A stretch of 64,000 nucleotides of DNA from Hyphomicrobiales bacterium (GCA_021732215.1 JAKFVL010000017.1:1-64000), one strand, 5' to 3'. Shown: positions 50,289-61,732, numbered from the stretch's first letter. Notes: generated by a model not told the origin, from the sequence alone. Numbers and translations: made by a program.

Positions 50289-50807
50289 TTACTTGTCCGC
50301 ACGATAGTGACCGGACTTGCCGCCGGATTTTTCGACCAGCCGGATCGCGTCGATCCGCGCGCCGCGCTCGACCGCCTTCACCATGTCGTAGATCGTGAGA
50401 CAGGCGACCGACACTGCGGTGAGGGCTTCCATCTCGACGCCGGTTGGACCCTTGACCTTGACCGTGGCGCTAACGCGGCAGCCGGGCAGCTTCCTGTCAG
50501 GCTCGATATCGACGGTGACTTTCGCCAGCGCCAGCGGATGGCAGAGCGGGATCAATTCGGACGTGCGCTTCGCCGCCATGATGCCGGCGATGCGCGCCGT
50601 GCCGATCACATCGCCTTTTTTCGCATTACCCTTGACGATCAGATCGAGCGTCGCCTGGCTCATCAGTACGACGCCTTCGGCGATCGCTGTCCGTTCGGTG
50701 GCAGCCTTCTCTGAAACGTCCACCATGCGCGCTTCGCCCTTGCCGTCGATATGGGTGAGGGCGGGCCTTCGAGATGAGGCGAGTTGACGGGATGGCTTTT
50801 TGCTCAT
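50289..50807 (-). CDS. moaC: Cyclic pyranopterin monophosphate synthase
   Basis: Works with MoaA in the first step of molybdenum cofactor synthesis, forming cPMP from a GTP-derived intermediate. The 172-residue product shows [20 protein letters not shown], the [13 protein letters not shown] motif with the active-site His, and the [17 protein letters not shown] helix with [10 protein letters not shown] near the end. Start ATG 50807 overlaps the trpC stop (TGATG). It is about 10 residues longer at the N-terminus than most homologues, and no nearer start is clearly better. Confidence 0.95.
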   Translation of the reverse strand: MSKKPSRQLASSRRPALTHIDGKGEARMVDVSEKAATERTAIAEGVVLMSQATLDLIVKGNAKKGDVIGTARIAGIMAAKRTSELIPLCHPLALAKVTVDIEPDRKLPGCRVSATVKVKGPTGVEMEALTAVSVACLTIYDMVKAVERGARIDAIRLVEKSGGKSGHYRADK

Positions 50808-51628
50808 CAGCGCAGCCCTGCCGCGGCCTTGCGATCGCCGCGGGCGAGCAACGCGCGCGTCGCGGCGGTGACGTCCGTTTGGCGCATCAGGCTTTCGCCG
50901 ACGAGGAAAGTCTGCATGCCAACGCGAGCCAGCCGCGACAGGTCGTCCGGCGTGAAGATGCCGCTCTCGCCAACCATGATGCGATCCTCCGGTATCAGCG
51001 GGGCCAGCGCTTCGCTGGTGGCGAGCGTGGTCTCGAAGGTGCGCAGGTTACGGTTGTTGACGCCGATCATCGGCGATCTGAGCTTCAGCGCGCGCGCGAG
51101 TTCGGCGGCGTCGTGAACTTCCAGCAACACATCCATGCTGTGCGCAATCGCGGTATCCTCGATCTCACGCGCCGCGCCATCGTCCAGCGCCGCCATGATA
51201 ATCAGGATGCAGTCGGCGCCATGCGCGCGGGCCTCGGTGACCTGATACGGCTCGAACATGAAGTCCTTGCGCAACACCGGCAGTCTGGTGGCGGCACGGG
51301 CCGCGACCATGAAATCCATGTGACCCTGGAACGACGGCGCATCCGTCAGAACGGAGAGACAGGCGGCCCCTCCGGCTTCATAGGCGCGCGCCAGCATTGG
51401 CGGATCGAAATCGGCGCGGATCAGGCCCTTTGATGGCGAGGCCTTCTTGATCTCGGCGATCAGCGCATAGTCGCCGCGTGCCGTGCGATCGCGAATGGCA
51501 TTGAGAAACCCGCGCGGCGGGCTTGCAGCCTTCGCAGCTGCCTCGATTTCGGCAAGCGGACGCGCGCGCTTGGCGGCGGCGATTTCCTCGCGCTTGTAGA
51601 CCTCGATCTTCTGCAGAATGTCGGACAA
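50807..51628 (-). CDS. trpC: Indole-3-glycerol phosphate synthase
   Basis: Closes the indole ring in tryptophan synthesis, turning CdRP into indole-3-glycerol phosphate. The 273-residue TIM-barrel protein has [18 protein letters not shown] near residue 50, [27 protein letters not shown] and [12 protein letters not shown] placed the start at TTG 51628 (family start [14 protein letters not shown]), with GGAG nine bases before it. The frame also runs without a stop to ATG 51691, which lies in the loop of palindromic hairpin B; that start would add 21 residues encoded by the element and the short junction beyond it. Which start is used cannot be decided here. Confidence 0.95.
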   Translation of the reverse strand: MSDILQKIEVYKREEIAAAKRARPLAEIEAAAKAASPPRGFLNAIRDRTARGDYALIAEIKKASPSKGLIRADFDPPMLARAYEAGGAACLSVLTDAPSFQGHMDFMVAARAATRLPVLRKDFMFEPYQVTEARAHGADCILIIMAALDDGAAREIEDTAIAHSMDVLLEVHDAAELARALKLRSPMIGVNNRNLRTFETTLATSEALAPLIPEDRIMVGESGIFTPDDLSRLARVGMQTFLVGESLMRQTDVTAATRALLARGDRKAAAGLR

Positions 51629-51642
51629 ACCTTCGCTCTCCA

Positions 51643-51719
51643 CTGGTGCCCAGTTTCTGAAGTTCGTGAACTGTTGCGGTAACTCTCTCATACGAACTTC
51701 GGAAACTAAAGGGCACCAG
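51643..51719. repeat. Palindromic element, hairpin B (trpD-trpC copy)
   Basis: Arms 51643-51667 and 51692-51719 around a 24-base loop (51668-51691). Read on the coding (minus) strand, the left arm contains GTTTCCGAAGTTCGT and the right arm ACGAACTTCAGAAAC, with CTGGTGCCC/GGGCACCAG ends. The first loop codon on that strand is ATG (51691). It is clearly related to the copy at 12448-12523: same loop length, same TGAGAGA beginning, and same extra TT in the left arm. Confidence 0.87.
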
Positions 51720-51734
51720 CAAAATCTGTAACTT

Positions 51735-51811
51735 CGAGTGTCGCTTTTCGATCTGAAGTGTCTTTCCAGATTCGCGTCAACATGAGAGAAACTTCAGATC
51801 GGCGACACTCG
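51735..51811. repeat. Palindromic element, hairpin A (trpD-trpC copy)
   Basis: Arms 51735-51759 and 51791-51811 around a loop of about 31 bases. On the coding (minus) strand the left arm is CGAGTGTCGCC followed by GATCTGAAGT. The right arm is ACTTCAGATC followed by GAAAAGCGACACTCG, with the same extra AAAA as the birA-rnj copy. It begins one base after the trpD stop codon. Hairpin B follows 15 bases downstream in the direction of transcription. Confidence 0.85.
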
Positions 51812-51812
51812 G

Positions 51813-52826
51813 TCAACCGTTCGAGATGCGAACGAGTTTTGCCAGCCGTTCCGAAGCAGCGCCGCTGTCGAGCGATTTGACCCCCATCGCGACGCCATCC
51901 TTGATCGTGGCCGCGCGGCCCGCCACGATCAGCGCTGCGGCGGCATTAAACAGCGCCACATCGCGATAGGCGGACGGCTCGCCGTCGAGAACGTTGCGCA
52001 GCGCGACCGCATTCGCCGCACCGTCGCCGCCCTTCAAGGCATCGCCATTGACCCGCTTCAAGCCCACATCATCAGGCGAGACCTCGAACGTGGTGATCGT
52101 GCCCTTGTCGAGCGCCGCCACGAAAGTGGGCCCTGTGAGCGTGATCTCATCGAGGCCGTCGGAGCCGTGCACCACCCAGGCCGATTCCGCGCCGAGATTC
52201 TTCAGCACCTGTGCGAGTGGCTGGACCCACTGCCTGGAGAACACGCCGATCAGCTGCCGTTTGACGCCGGCGGGATTGGAAAGGGGGCCAAGCAGATTGA
52301 AGATCGTGCGGGTCGCAAGCTCGACTCGGGTCGGGCCGACATTCTTGATCGCCGGGTGATGCGTCGGCGCGAACATGAAGCCGATTCCCGCCTCCTTGAC
52401 GCAGCGGCCGACGGCCTCGGGCGCGATGTCGATCTTGACGCCGAGCGCTGCGAGCACATCGGCAGCGCCTGATTTCGACGACAGCGCGCGGTTGCCATGC
52501 TTGGCGACCGGCACACCCGCGCCTGCGACGATGAAGGACGCGCAGGTCGAGACGTTGACGGAGCCCGAGCCGTCGCCGCCGGTGCCGACCACGTCGACCG
52601 CGTCCGCCGGCGCATCGACGCGCAGCATCTTAGCACGCATCGCTGAGACCGCGCCGGTGATTTCATCGACGGTTTCGCCGCGCACCCGCAACGCCATGAG
52701 GAGACCGCCCATCTGCGACGGCGTGGCCTCGCCGGACATCATGCGGTCGAACGCCGACGCCGCCTCGTCACGCGACAATGTCGCGCCGGTGGCAACCTTT
52801 GCGATGATGGCTCTGAAATCGTCCAT
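51813..52826 (-). CDS. trpD: Anthranilate phosphoribosyltransferase
   Basis: Joins anthranilate with PRPP in tryptophan synthesis. The 337-residue product shows the PRPP-binding [18 protein letters not shown] near residue 77, [20 protein letters not shown], and the second substrate site around [16 protein letters not shown]. The start ATG 52826 ([11 protein letters not shown]) is the family start; the frame extends 14 residues further. No trpG gene lies next to it, consistent with a fused trpE(G) elsewhere, as in rhizobia. The stop abuts palindromic hairpin A, which separates it from trpC. Confidence 0.95.
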   Translation of the reverse strand: MDDFRAIIAKVATGATLSRDEAASAFDRMMSGEATPSQMGGLLMALRVRGETVDEITGAVSAMRAKMLRVDAPADAVDVVGTGGDGSGSVNVSTCASFIVAGAGVPVAKHGNRALSSKSGAADVLAALGVKIDIAPEAVGRCVKEAGIGFMFAPTHHPAIKNVGPTRVELATRTIFNLLGPLSNPAGVKRQLIGVFSRQWVQPLAQVLKNLGAESAWVVHGSDGLDEITLTGPTFVAALDKGTITTFEVSPDDVGLKRVNGDALKGGDGAANAVALRNVLDGEPSAYRDVALFNAAAALIVAGRAATIKDGVAMGVKSLDSGAASERLAKLVRISNG

Positions 52827-52918
52827 AACGACCTGCAAACACAAACCGCGAAACCGGGCGGGCAACATTCAAAGGATGTTGCTCTTAGCGTGAATTGGCT
52901 CGCGGTGGAATGGCGGCC

Positions 52919-54826
52919 TCAGTTCGCCGCGTTGGCGCCTGTAACCTGCGCGACCGCAGCCTGATTGATGCTGATGCCGATCTCGGACTCGAGCCTCGCG
53001 ATGTACTGGTTGATCAATTCATCCGAAACGCCGCGTTGCATGGCCTCTTTCAGCCGCTTGGCTTCCGCCGAGGCGAGATCGACGGGCGGTGCGATGATGT
53101 CGGTCACCCGATAAACGATCCACTCCGACGGGCTTCCGCCCGTGGTCTGGCCATTCGCGCCCTTGGCTGCAGCAAAGGCCGCCTGCACCACGCTGGCCGG
53201 CACGCCAGCCACCGTGGCATCGCGTTTGAAGCCAGCTTCGCTTTCGACCTTGAGGCCGAGGGCCGCAGCTTCGTCGGCGAGCTTGACCTCGCCCTTGTCG
53301 AGCTTGGCGATGACTTCGGTGGCCTTGGCGCGCAGACGTGTCGTGATCTGATCGTCGCGCCAGCGCGTCTCGACCTGATCCTTCACCTCGTCGAGATTAC
53401 GCTCGCGCGACGGAGTGATGCCCAGCACCTCGAACCAGATGTAGCCGCCGTTCAGTTGAAGCGGATCATTCTCGACGCCGACATTGCTGGCGAACGCGCC
53501 GGAAATCACGTCCACCCCTTGCGGCAGTCCCGCCACCGGCTTGCCGTCAGGCGCGCGGCCCGAGCGATCGGTATCGACGGTCACCGATGTCAGGCCGAGC
53601 TTCTGTGCTGCGTCCGCGATGTTGGAGCCGCCGCCGCGTTCGTCTTCCATCTTGTTGTGCAGATCTTGCACGGCCTGCCGTGCCTGATCGAGCGCGATTT
53701 CCTTCTTCAAGGCGTCGGCGACCGCTTCATATGCTGGCGTCAAGCCGGGCTCGATCTTCCCCACCTTCACGAGCGCGAAGCCGAAACCGCTCTGCACCGG
53801 CTGGCTGACCTCTTCCGGGGCCAGTGCGAATGCCACGTTGGCAACCGCCGCGTCGATCACCGCCGATTTGGCAACGATGCCAAGATCGATATCGGTGGCG
53901 CTGAGTTTGCGCTCCTTGGCGAGGTCGTCGAACGACAGGCCGCCGGCAATGCGCTCGCGCGCGGCCTTGGCCTCGTCGGCATTCGGAAACACCATCTGAG
54001 AAATCTGGCGCTTTTCGGGGACCGCGAGCTTGTCCTTGCGATCCTCGTAGATCTTTCGGGCGTCTTCGTCCGAAACCGTCGACCACTTGGCGATCGCGTC
54101 GGGTGTCATCGCGACGACTGCAACCTTGCGGTATTCGGGCGCGCGGAACAGCGATTTGCGATCCTCGAAATATTTCGCAAGCACCTCCGGCGACGGGGCC
54201 TCGATCGTGCCCGCCTGCGCGGAGCCCAGCCTGACGAATTCCACCGAGCGCTGTTCGTTCTGGAAACGGCTGATGGCATCCAGCAGCGTCTTGGTGGGTT
54301 CCAGTCCCGCGGTCAGGGTGCCGGCGATTTCACGGCGCAAGGTGACACGGCGCTGCTCGGCGATGTAGCGCTGCTCGGTAAAGCCGAACTGCCGGATCAA
54401 CTGGGCAAAGCGGTTCGGATCGAAGTTGCCCGAGATGCCCTTGAAATTGGCGTCGTTCGAGATCGCCTTGACCACTTCGGCATCGGACTGGGCAAGGCCC
54501 ATACGGCGCGCGCCTTCGTCCAGAGCGGCTTCGGAGATGACCTGTTGCAGAACCTGGCGATCAAGCCCGAACGTGCGGGCCTGTTCGAGGGTCAGGGGCC
54601 GTCCGAACTGCCGCCCGATCTGCTGAAGTTTTTCCGTATAAAGCTGCCGGAACTGCTCGATCGAAATTTCGGTCCGGCCGATCTTGGCCAGCGTCGACTG
54701 GCCGAAGCCCTTGAAGATGTCAGCGATACCCCAGACGCCAAAGCTGATGATCAGCACGCCCATCACGAGGCCCATGATGGTCTTGCCAATCCGGTTCGAT
54801 GAGGCGCGGCGAATTCCTCGAAGCAT
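52919..54826 (-). CDS. ppiD: Peptidylprolyl isomerase PpiD/SurA-type chaperone
   Basis: A periplasmic folding factor anchored in the inner membrane. The 635-residue product has one N-terminal span (residues 14-36, IGKTIMGLVMGVLIISFGVWG), a SurA-N-like helical domain (about 37-230), a PpiC-type parvulin domain (about 255-355, around RQISQMVFPNADEAK and VQSGFGFALVKVG), and a C-terminal domain. Its start lies across a gap of about 240 bases from tpiA on the other strand. trpD follows downstream after about 90 bases. The assignment to PpiD rather than soluble SurA rests on the anchor and length. Confidence 0.93.
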   Translation of the reverse strand: MLRGIRRASSNRIGKTIMGLVMGVLIISFGVWGIADIFKGFGQSTLAKIGRTEISIEQFRQLYTEKLQQIGRQFGRPLTLEQARTFGLDRQVLQQVISEAALDEGARRMGLAQSDAEVVKAISNDANFKGISGNFDPNRFAQLIRQFGFTEQRYIAEQRRVTLRREIAGTLTAGLEPTKTLLDAISRFQNEQRSVEFVRLGSAQAGTIEAPSPEVLAKYFEDRKSLFRAPEYRKVAVVAMTPDAIAKWSTVSDEDARKIYEDRKDKLAVPEKRQISQMVFPNADEAKAARERIAGGLSFDDLAKERKLSATDIDLGIVAKSAVIDAAVANVAFALAPEEVSQPVQSGFGFALVKVGKIEPGLTPAYEAVADALKKEIALDQARQAVQDLHNKMEDERGGGSNIADAAQKLGLTSVTVDTDRSGRAPDGKPVAGLPQGVDVISGAFASNVGVENDPLQLNGGYIWFEVLGITPSRERNLDEVKDQVETRWRDDQITTRLRAKATEVIAKLDKGEVKLADEAAALGLKVESEAGFKRDATVAGVPASVVQAAFAAAKGANGQTTGGSPSEWIVYRVTDIIAPPVDLASAEAKRLKEAMQRGVSDELINQYIARLESEIGISINQAAVAQVTGANAAN

Positions 54827-55069
54827 GGGGGTCCAACGTCGGGTTCAGGTTATGGGGTGGCCGGGCTGCTGCCGCATCATACGGTAGCGCGCAGCTCAAG
54901 GGTTAATTGTGGCGGGTATAAAAGGGTTTAGCCGCCACCGCAACCAGCGCCGTCAGCGGCGGTTTGAAGCGGTTTGAAGGGCTGTTGTGGAGCGTGCGGG
55001 CATGTACTGGTGCACCGGCCGGGCGTCTGCTAGGCGCAGACAGTCAACCACTGATGCGCGGAACGCCGG

Positions 55070-55819
55070 ATGGCCGAACAGCTTCGTCCCCTGATTGCCG
55101 GAAACTGGAAGATGAACGGCCTCAAGCCGTCGCTTGCGGAACTCGACGCCATGATCGCGGGTGCAGGGAACGTGACCGCCGATCTTCTGGTCTGTCCGCC
55201 GGCAATCCTGATCGCGGCGGCGGCAGCCCGAGCCTCGGGAACGCGGGTTGCGATCGGCGGGCAGGATTGTCATGCCGATGCGTCCGGTGCCCATACCGGC
55301 GATGTATCGGCGGAGATGCTGACGGATGCGGGCGCCAGCGCCGTCATCCTCGGCCATTCCGAGCGCCGGACCGACCATGGCGAGACCGACGCCATCGTTC
55401 GGGCCAAGGCGCAGGCCGCGTGGCGGGCAGGGCTGACCGCGGTTGTCTGCATCGGAGAAACCCAGGCCGAGCGCGATAGCGGAAAAGCGAAGGATGTGGT
55501 CGGACGGCAGCTTGCCGGATCGGTTCCCGACGGCGCTGCTGCCACCAATCTGGTGATCGCCTATGAGCCGGTCTGGGCGATCGGAACCGGGCGAACACCG
55601 ACCAATCCGGAAATTGAAGAAATTCATGGCTTTATCCGGTCAAAGCTCGATCAAAATCTGAAGGAACATGGAGCGCGGGTCCGAATCCTCTACGGAGGGT
55701 CGGTAAAGCCGTCCAATGCAGCCGAGATATTGAAGCTGCGGGCCGTCAACGGCGCGCTGGTAGGAGGCGCGAGCCTGAAAGCCTCCGACTTCCTTGCGAT
55801 TGCCGCCGCCTGTTCCTAG
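55070..55819 (+). CDS. tpiA: Triosephosphate isomerase
   Basis: Interconverts dihydroxyacetone phosphate and glyceraldehyde 3-phosphate in glycolysis and gluconeogenesis. The 249-residue TIM barrel has the catalytic Lys in GNWKMNG (about residue 13), the electrophilic His in VILGHSERR, and the catalytic Glu in [14 protein letters not shown], followed by the phosphate-binding [10 protein letters not shown]. Start ATG 55070. It is divergent from ppiD and precedes secG by 199 bases. Confidence 0.97.
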   Translation: MAEQLRPLIAGNWKMNGLKPSLAELDAMIAGAGNVTADLLVCPPAILIAAAAARASGTRVAIGGQDCHADASGAHTGDVSAEMLTDAGASAVILGHSERRTDHGETDAIVRAKAQAAWRAGLTAVVCIGETQAERDSGKAKDVVGRQLAGSVPDGAAATNLVIAYEPVWAIGTGRTPTNPEIEEIHGFIRSKLDQNLKEHGARVRILYGGSVKPSNAAEILKLRAVNGALVGGASLKASDFLAIAAACS

Positions 55820-56018
55820 CTCGCGGATGTGAGTTCACGGCCTCGCGCGAAATCGTGACTTTCAGGGGTTGCGTTCCCGGGGGTTACATTCGCCAGCCAA
55901 TCGTGTAGAGACCGGCCGTCTTCAACCCGCGCAGGTGTCGTGAACCGGCTACGTTATCTGGTTATTTGGCCGCTGGGGACGCAGCTAGGTTGGGCGAACT
56001 TCGAATTCGGGACACGAG

Positions 56019-56411
56019 ATGCAGACCGTCATTATCGTCATCCACCTCATGATCGTCACCACCCTGATCGGCGCTGTGCTGTTGCAGCGTTCGGAAGGCG
56101 GTGGCCTCGGCATCGGCGGCGGTGGCGGCTTCATGACGAACCGCGGCACCTCGAACCTGCTATCGCGCACCACGGCGTTTCTCGCGATCGGGTTCTTCCT
56201 GACCAGCCTTCTGCTGTCGTGGCTCGCCGGTCTGGATCGCAAGCCAAGCTCGATCATCAATACGACGCAACCTGGATCGCCAACCGTACCGCTTGGCGGT
56301 GGCAGCGGTGGTGGTTTGCTAGACTCGCTGAAAAAGCAGGAACCGTCGGCGCCGGCGGCTCCAGCCGCGCCCGCCGCTCCATCCGGTCCACAAGCGCCGC
56401 GTTCGCAGTAA
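56019..56411 (+). CDS. secG: Preprotein translocase subunit SecG
   Basis: A small inner-membrane subunit that assists the SecYEG protein-export channel. The 130-residue product has two hydrophobic spans (about residues 3-21 and 49-69), with the family motif VLLQRSEGGGLGIGGGGGF between them. A Pro/Ala-rich hydrophilic tail from about residue 75 is usual in alphaproteobacteria. Start ATG 56019. A hairpin CCCTGC-AAT-GCAGGG (56419-56433) follows the stop, and a weak promoter-like pair TTGTGA/ATTTAA (56454-56482) lies before pyrG. Confidence 0.94.
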   Translation: MQTVIIVIHLMIVTTLIGAVLLQRSEGGGLGIGGGGGFMTNRGTSNLLSRTTAFLAIGFFLTSLLLSWLAGLDRKPSSIINTTQPGSPTVPLGGGSGGGLLDSLKKQEPSAPAAPAAPAAPSGPQAPRSQ

Positions 56412-56580
56412 CGAAGTTCCCTGCAATGCAGGGCAGCTTTGCGTCCACGAAACTTGTGAAGAGTGTAAAGAGTATCATTTAACGCGCTGGCATTGCGTGG
56501 CTTTTGAAGTCACCCACAGCGCGTCGTTTTTGACCAGTCCGGGTGCGATTCGTTTTGGCGAATCGTGCCCGTTGCGTTAG

Positions 56581-58224
<1,644 letters not shown>

Positions 58225-58316
58225 CGTTGCTGTGATATTCGCGGCTTTGACGCCGCCCGGGTTTGCTGCGACACATGCCGTCCCAGCCAATCAAGAAACC
58301 AGACGGGGCGACGCCG

Positions 58317-58643
58317 ATGATCTATGAAATGCGAGTTTACCGCTGTCTGCCGGGCCGTTTGCCCGCGCTGATCAAGCGCTTCGATACCACCACGCTGAAA
58401 CTATGGGACAAGCACGGCATTCGTCAGGCCGGGTTCTTCACGACGCTGATCGGCGCATCCAACCAGGAACTGACTTACTTGCTCGCATGGGAATCGATGG
58501 CCGAGCGCGAAAAGAAATGGACGGCCTTCATGTCCGACCCGGAATGGATCGCTGCGCGGGCGAAGACCGAGGAAGACGGCCAGATCGTCGCCAACATCGA
58601 CAGTCAATTATTGCAGCCGACCGCGTTCTCGTCGGTGAAATAG
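58317..58643 (+). CDS. NIPSNAP family protein
   Basis: A small ferredoxin-like-fold protein of the NIPSNAP family, whose bacterial role is unknown. The 108-residue product begins MIYEMRVYRCLPGRLPAL and shows LKLWDKHGIRQAGFFTTLIG, ELTYLLAWESMAEREKKW and DPEWIAARAKTEEDG, all typical of the family. ATG 58317 is the family start; the frame extends back to 58263 and includes another ATG at 58275. It lies seven bases before a VOC-family gene, so the two are probably cotranscribed. Confidence 0.9.
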   Translation: MIYEMRVYRCLPGRLPALIKRFDTTTLKLWDKHGIRQAGFFTTLIGASNQELTYLLAWESMAEREKKWTAFMSDPEWIAARAKTEEDGQIVANIDSQLLQPTAFSSVK

Positions 58644-58650
58644 GGCGGAC

Positions 58651-59517
58651 GTGCCCAACGGCATCGATCACATCGTCCATGTGGTAGCGGACCTCGATGC
58701 CGGCGAAGCGTTCTATCGCGACGCCGGGTTCCTCGTGTCGAGCCGCAATCGCCACCCGTGGGGCACCCACAATCACATCATTCAGCTCGATGGCAGCTAT
58801 ATCGAACTGCTTGGCATCGGCGAGCCAGAGAAGATTCTGGCTGCGCGGCCGGGCTCGTTTTCATTCGGCGCTTACAATCGCGATTTTGTCGAAAACGGCG
58901 AGGGGCTGTCGATGCTGCTGATGAACAGCCTCGACGCGAAAGCCGACATGCAGGCGTTTCGCACAGCCGGCATCAGCGATTTCGAGGTGTTCGATTTTGC
59001 TCGTGAAGGCAAGCACGCGGACGGCGCGACCGTGAAGCTCGCGTTCTCGCTCGCCTATGCCGTCGATCCTCTGTCGCCGGATTGCGGCTTTGCCGTTTGC
59101 CAGCACCATTTCCCGGAGAATTTCTGGAGCGCGGCGCTGCAACAGCACGCCAACGGCGCGACGCAGCTCTCCGGCGTCGTGTTCGTCGCCGATCATCCCG
59201 ATCAGCACCGCGATTTCCTGCTGTCATTCACTGGCGCGCGCGAGGCAGTTCCGCATGCGACCGGCTTTATCGCGCGCACTCAGCGAGGCGATGTGGATGT
59301 GCTGACGCCCCATGCATTCCGCGAGCAGCACGGATTGTTGCCGCAGATCCATGGACCTGGACTGTCGCTCGCTGCGATGTGTTTCAAGACCTCGGGCCTC
59401 GCGCAGACCGAAACCGCGCTGACGAAGGGCGAGTTAGAAGTCCATCGTCACGCGGGCATGCTGATCGTTCCGCCTCAAGCCGCCCATGGCGCAACCCTGA
59501 TTTTCTCACCGTCTTGA
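58651..59517 (+). CDS. VOC family (glyoxalase-like) protein
   Basis: A protein of the vicinal oxygen chelate superfamily with unknown substrate. The 288-residue product begins NGIDHIVHVVADLDAGEAFY, followed by WGTHNHIIQLDGSYIELLGIG with a likely metal-binding His and Glu. It matches the Glyoxalase_3 type of long VOC proteins. Start GTG 58651 is seven bases after the NIPSNAP gene. The pair sits between pyrG and kdsA, as in related genomes. No catalytic role can be assigned. Confidence 0.87.
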   Translation: MPNGIDHIVHVVADLDAGEAFYRDAGFLVSSRNRHPWGTHNHIIQLDGSYIELLGIGEPEKILAARPGSFSFGAYNRDFVENGEGLSMLLMNSLDAKADMQAFRTAGISDFEVFDFAREGKHADGATVKLAFSLAYAVDPLSPDCGFAVCQHHFPENFWSAALQQHANGATQLSGVVFVADHPDQHRDFLLSFTGAREAVPHATGFIARTQRGDVDVLTPHAFREQHGLLPQIHGPGLSLAAMCFKTSGLAQTETALTKGELEVHRHAGMLIVPPQAAHGATLIFSPS

Positions 59518-59605
59518 AGCGGTGAGGGTTGATCGGGCGTCGCAGGCCCGGCATGGTCGGCCCGCTTTCGATTAGGATTTTGAGGCAAGACTTCAAGGAT
59601 CATCT

Positions 59606-60448
59606 GTGAGTTCAGGCGTGACCGCTGCCGCTGTCGTCAAGGCTGGTTCCGTGAGTTTCGGCAACGCATTGCCGCTCGCGGTGATTGCGGGGCCATGCCA
59701 GCTCGAAAGCCGCGCGCACGCGCTTGAAACGGCGGCGGCACTGAAAGAGATCGCGGCGCGGCTGAAAATTGGGCTCGTCTACAAGACCTCGTTCGACAAG
59801 GCCAACCGCACCAGCGCATCCAGCGCGCGCGGACTCGGGCTTGAGCAGTCGCTGCCCATATTCGCCGAGATTCGCTCGTCGCTCGGACTTCCGGTGCTGA
59901 CCGACGTGCACGAGATCGATCAGTGCGCGATAGCTGCGCAAGCGGTCGATGTGTTGCAGATTCCGGCGTTCCTTTGCCGGCAAACCGATCTGCTGCTGGC
60001 AGCCGCGGCGACCGGTAAAGTCGTCAACGTCAAGAAAGGCCAGTTCCTTGCGCCGTGGGACATGGCCAACGTCGTCAGCAAGATCACCGCCGGCGGTAAC
60101 GCCAATGTGCTGGTGACCGAGCGCGGCGCATCGTTTGGCTACAACACGCTGGTCTCGGACATGCGGGCGCTGCCGATCCTGGCGCGCACCACCGGCGCGC
60201 CGGTGATCTTCGATGCCACCCATTCGGTGCAGCAGCCGGGCGGCAAAGGCACGTCATCGGGCGGCGAACGCGAGTTTGTTCCTGTGCTGGCGCGCGCCGC
60301 GGTGGCAGTGGGCGTGGCCGGTGTCTTTATCGAGACGCATCCCGATCCGGACAAGGCGCCGTCGGACGGCCCCAACATGGTGCCGCTGAAGGAGTTCGAG
60401 GGACTGGTGAAAAGGCTGATGGCGTTCGACGCGCTGGCAAAGGCCTAA
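59606..60448 (+). CDS. kdsA: 3-deoxy-8-phosphooctulonate (KDO-8-P) synthase
   Basis: Condenses phosphoenolpyruvate with arabinose 5-phosphate to KDO-8-phosphate for the inner core of lipopolysaccharide. The 280-residue TIM barrel shows [18 protein letters not shown] near residue 28, [46 protein letters not shown] and [11 protein letters not shown]. Start GTG 59606. It complements the lipid A genes at 36-41 kb. A palindromic repeat follows its stop. Confidence 0.96.
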   Translation: MSSGVTAAAVVKAGSVSFGNALPLAVIAGPCQLESRAHALETAAALKEIAARLKIGLVYKTSFDKANRTSASSARGLGLEQSLPIFAEIRSSLGLPVLTDVHEIDQCAIAAQAVDVLQIPAFLCRQTDLLLAAAATGKVVNVKKGQFLAPWDMANVVSKITAGGNANVLVTERGASFGYNTLVSDMRALPILARTTGAPVIFDATHSVQQPGGKGTSSGGEREFVPVLARAAVAVGVAGVFIETHPDPDKAPSDGPNMVPLKEFEGLVKRLMAFDALAKA

Positions 60449-60452
60449 CAGC

Positions 60453-60514
60453 CGTCATTGCCAAGCAATCCAGCCCTGCAACTCCCCCGGATTGCTTCGC
60501 TTCGCTCACAATGA
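60453..60514. repeat. CGTCATTGCGAG-type palindromic repeat, copy 2 (degenerate)
   Basis: A shorter, partly decayed member. CGTCATTGCCAAGCAATCCAG on the left (quoted here as one 21-base arm split CGTCATTGCC / AAGCAATCCAG) pairs with CGGATTGCTTCG and CTCACAATGAC on the right. It lies four bases after kdsA and ends 37 bases before the MFS gene. A longer copy follows the MFS gene, so that gene is bracketed by the repeat. Confidence 0.75.
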
Positions 60515-60550
60515 CATCGATGCGCAACCGATCTCCATGCTCGCAAATTG

Positions 60551-61732
60551 ATGCCTTCCATTCTCACGATCATCGCTATGTCGACCTTCGCCGCGAGCCT
60601 GTCGGCGCGCGCGATCGAGCCTGTGCTGCCGCAGGTCGCGGGCGATCTCACCGTCAGCATCGCGGTGGCTGCTGGATTGTCTGCTGTGAACGCGCTGACG
60701 TTCGCGCTGGTGCAGCCGTTTCTCGGCGCGCTGGCCGATCTGTTCGGCAAGGCACGGCTGGCGACGGTCTGTCTGATCGTGCTTGCGATTGCCAACATCG
60801 CAGGTGCCTTCGCCGATTCGTTTACGATGCTGTTCGTGACGCGCATCGTCGCTGGCGTCGGCGCGGGTGGGGTGTTTCCGATCGCCATGGGACTGACCGG
60901 CGATCTGGTGCCGACCCATCAGCGTCAGGTTGCCATGGGGCGCGTGCTCAGCGGCGCGATGATCGGCAATCTGCTCGGCGCGACATTCTCCGGAATCATC
61001 GGCGATTTCGTCGGCTGGCGGGGTGTGCTGCTGTTGCTGGGCGCGCTGGTGATGGTCGCATCGTTTGCGGTCGCCTATGGCTTTCGCGGTGCGCTTGCAG
61101 GCCCTGCGCAGAAGGTGGAGTTCGCGACGTTGCGGCGCGGCTACAAGGCCATCTTTTCCAATCCGAACGCGCGGGTCTGCTTCATCGCGGTGTTCTTCGA
61201 AGGTCTTTGCATTCTGGGGCTGTTTCCGTTTGTTGCGGCGTTCCTTGCCGATCTCGGCGAACCGAGATTATCGATCGCGGGACTCGTCATTGCGGGCTTC
61301 GCGCTCGGCGGTCTCGGCTATACGCTGACGGTGTCGCGGCTGCTGCCGCGCATCGGCGTCAACGGCATGATGATCGGCGGCGGCATCCTTGCCGGCCTCC
61401 AGATCGCATTTGCTGCCGTCGGCGCGCCATGGCCGTTGCAGCTTGTCAGTTTCTTCCTGATGGGCTGGGGCTTCTATTCGATCCACGGCTCGTTGCAGAT
61501 TTTTTCCAGCGATCTCGCGCCGGAGGCGCGCGCCTCGGCGCTCGCGATCCACGCCTTCTGCTTCTTCATGGGGCAAGCCAGCGGACCGGTCGCCTATGGC
61601 TTTGGTATCGCGCACATCGGCAAGACCGCGACACTTCTGATCGGCGCCTCGATCGTTATCGTCATGGGTTTCATCTGCGCCAGATTGCTGAAGCAGCAGC
61701 CGACCGGCGCGGAAGACATCGCGGATATCTAG
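60551..61732 (+). CDS. MFS transporter
   Basis: An inner-membrane transporter of the major facilitator superfamily with unknown substrate. The 393-residue product has about 12 hydrophobic spans. The loop 2-3 motif is FLGALADLFGKARLATVCL (residues 57-75), and VTRIVAGVGAGGVFPIAMG follows. The general shape suggests a drug or metabolite exporter. ATG 60551 is chosen; TTG 60548 would add one residue, and no ribosome-binding site is obvious. It is flanked on both sides by members of the same palindromic repeat family. Confidence 0.88.
   Translation: MPSILTIIAMSTFAASLSARAIEPVLPQVAGDLTVSIAVAAGLSAVNALTFALVQPFLGALADLFGKARLATVCLIVLAIANIAGAFADSFTMLFVTRIVAGVGAGGVFPIAMGLTGDLVPTHQRQVAMGRVLSGAMIGNLLGATFSGIIGDFVGWRGVLLLLGALVMVASFAVAYGFRGALAGPAQKVEFATLRRGYKAIFSNPNARVCFIAVFFEGLCILGLFPFVAAFLADLGEPRLSIAGLVIAGFALGGLGYTLTVSRLLPRIGVNGMMIGGGILAGLQIAFAAVGAPWPLQLVSFFLMGWGFYSIHGSLQIFSSDLAPEARASALAIHAFCFFMGQASGPVAYGFGIAHIGKTATLLIGASIVIVMGFICARLLKQQPTGAEDIADI

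Noticed and set aside
54960-54979. Direct repeat GGTTTGAAGC/GGTTTGAAGG in the ppiD-tpiA gap considered as an operator.
   Set aside because: Two short imperfect copies without symmetry or known regulator; may be chance.
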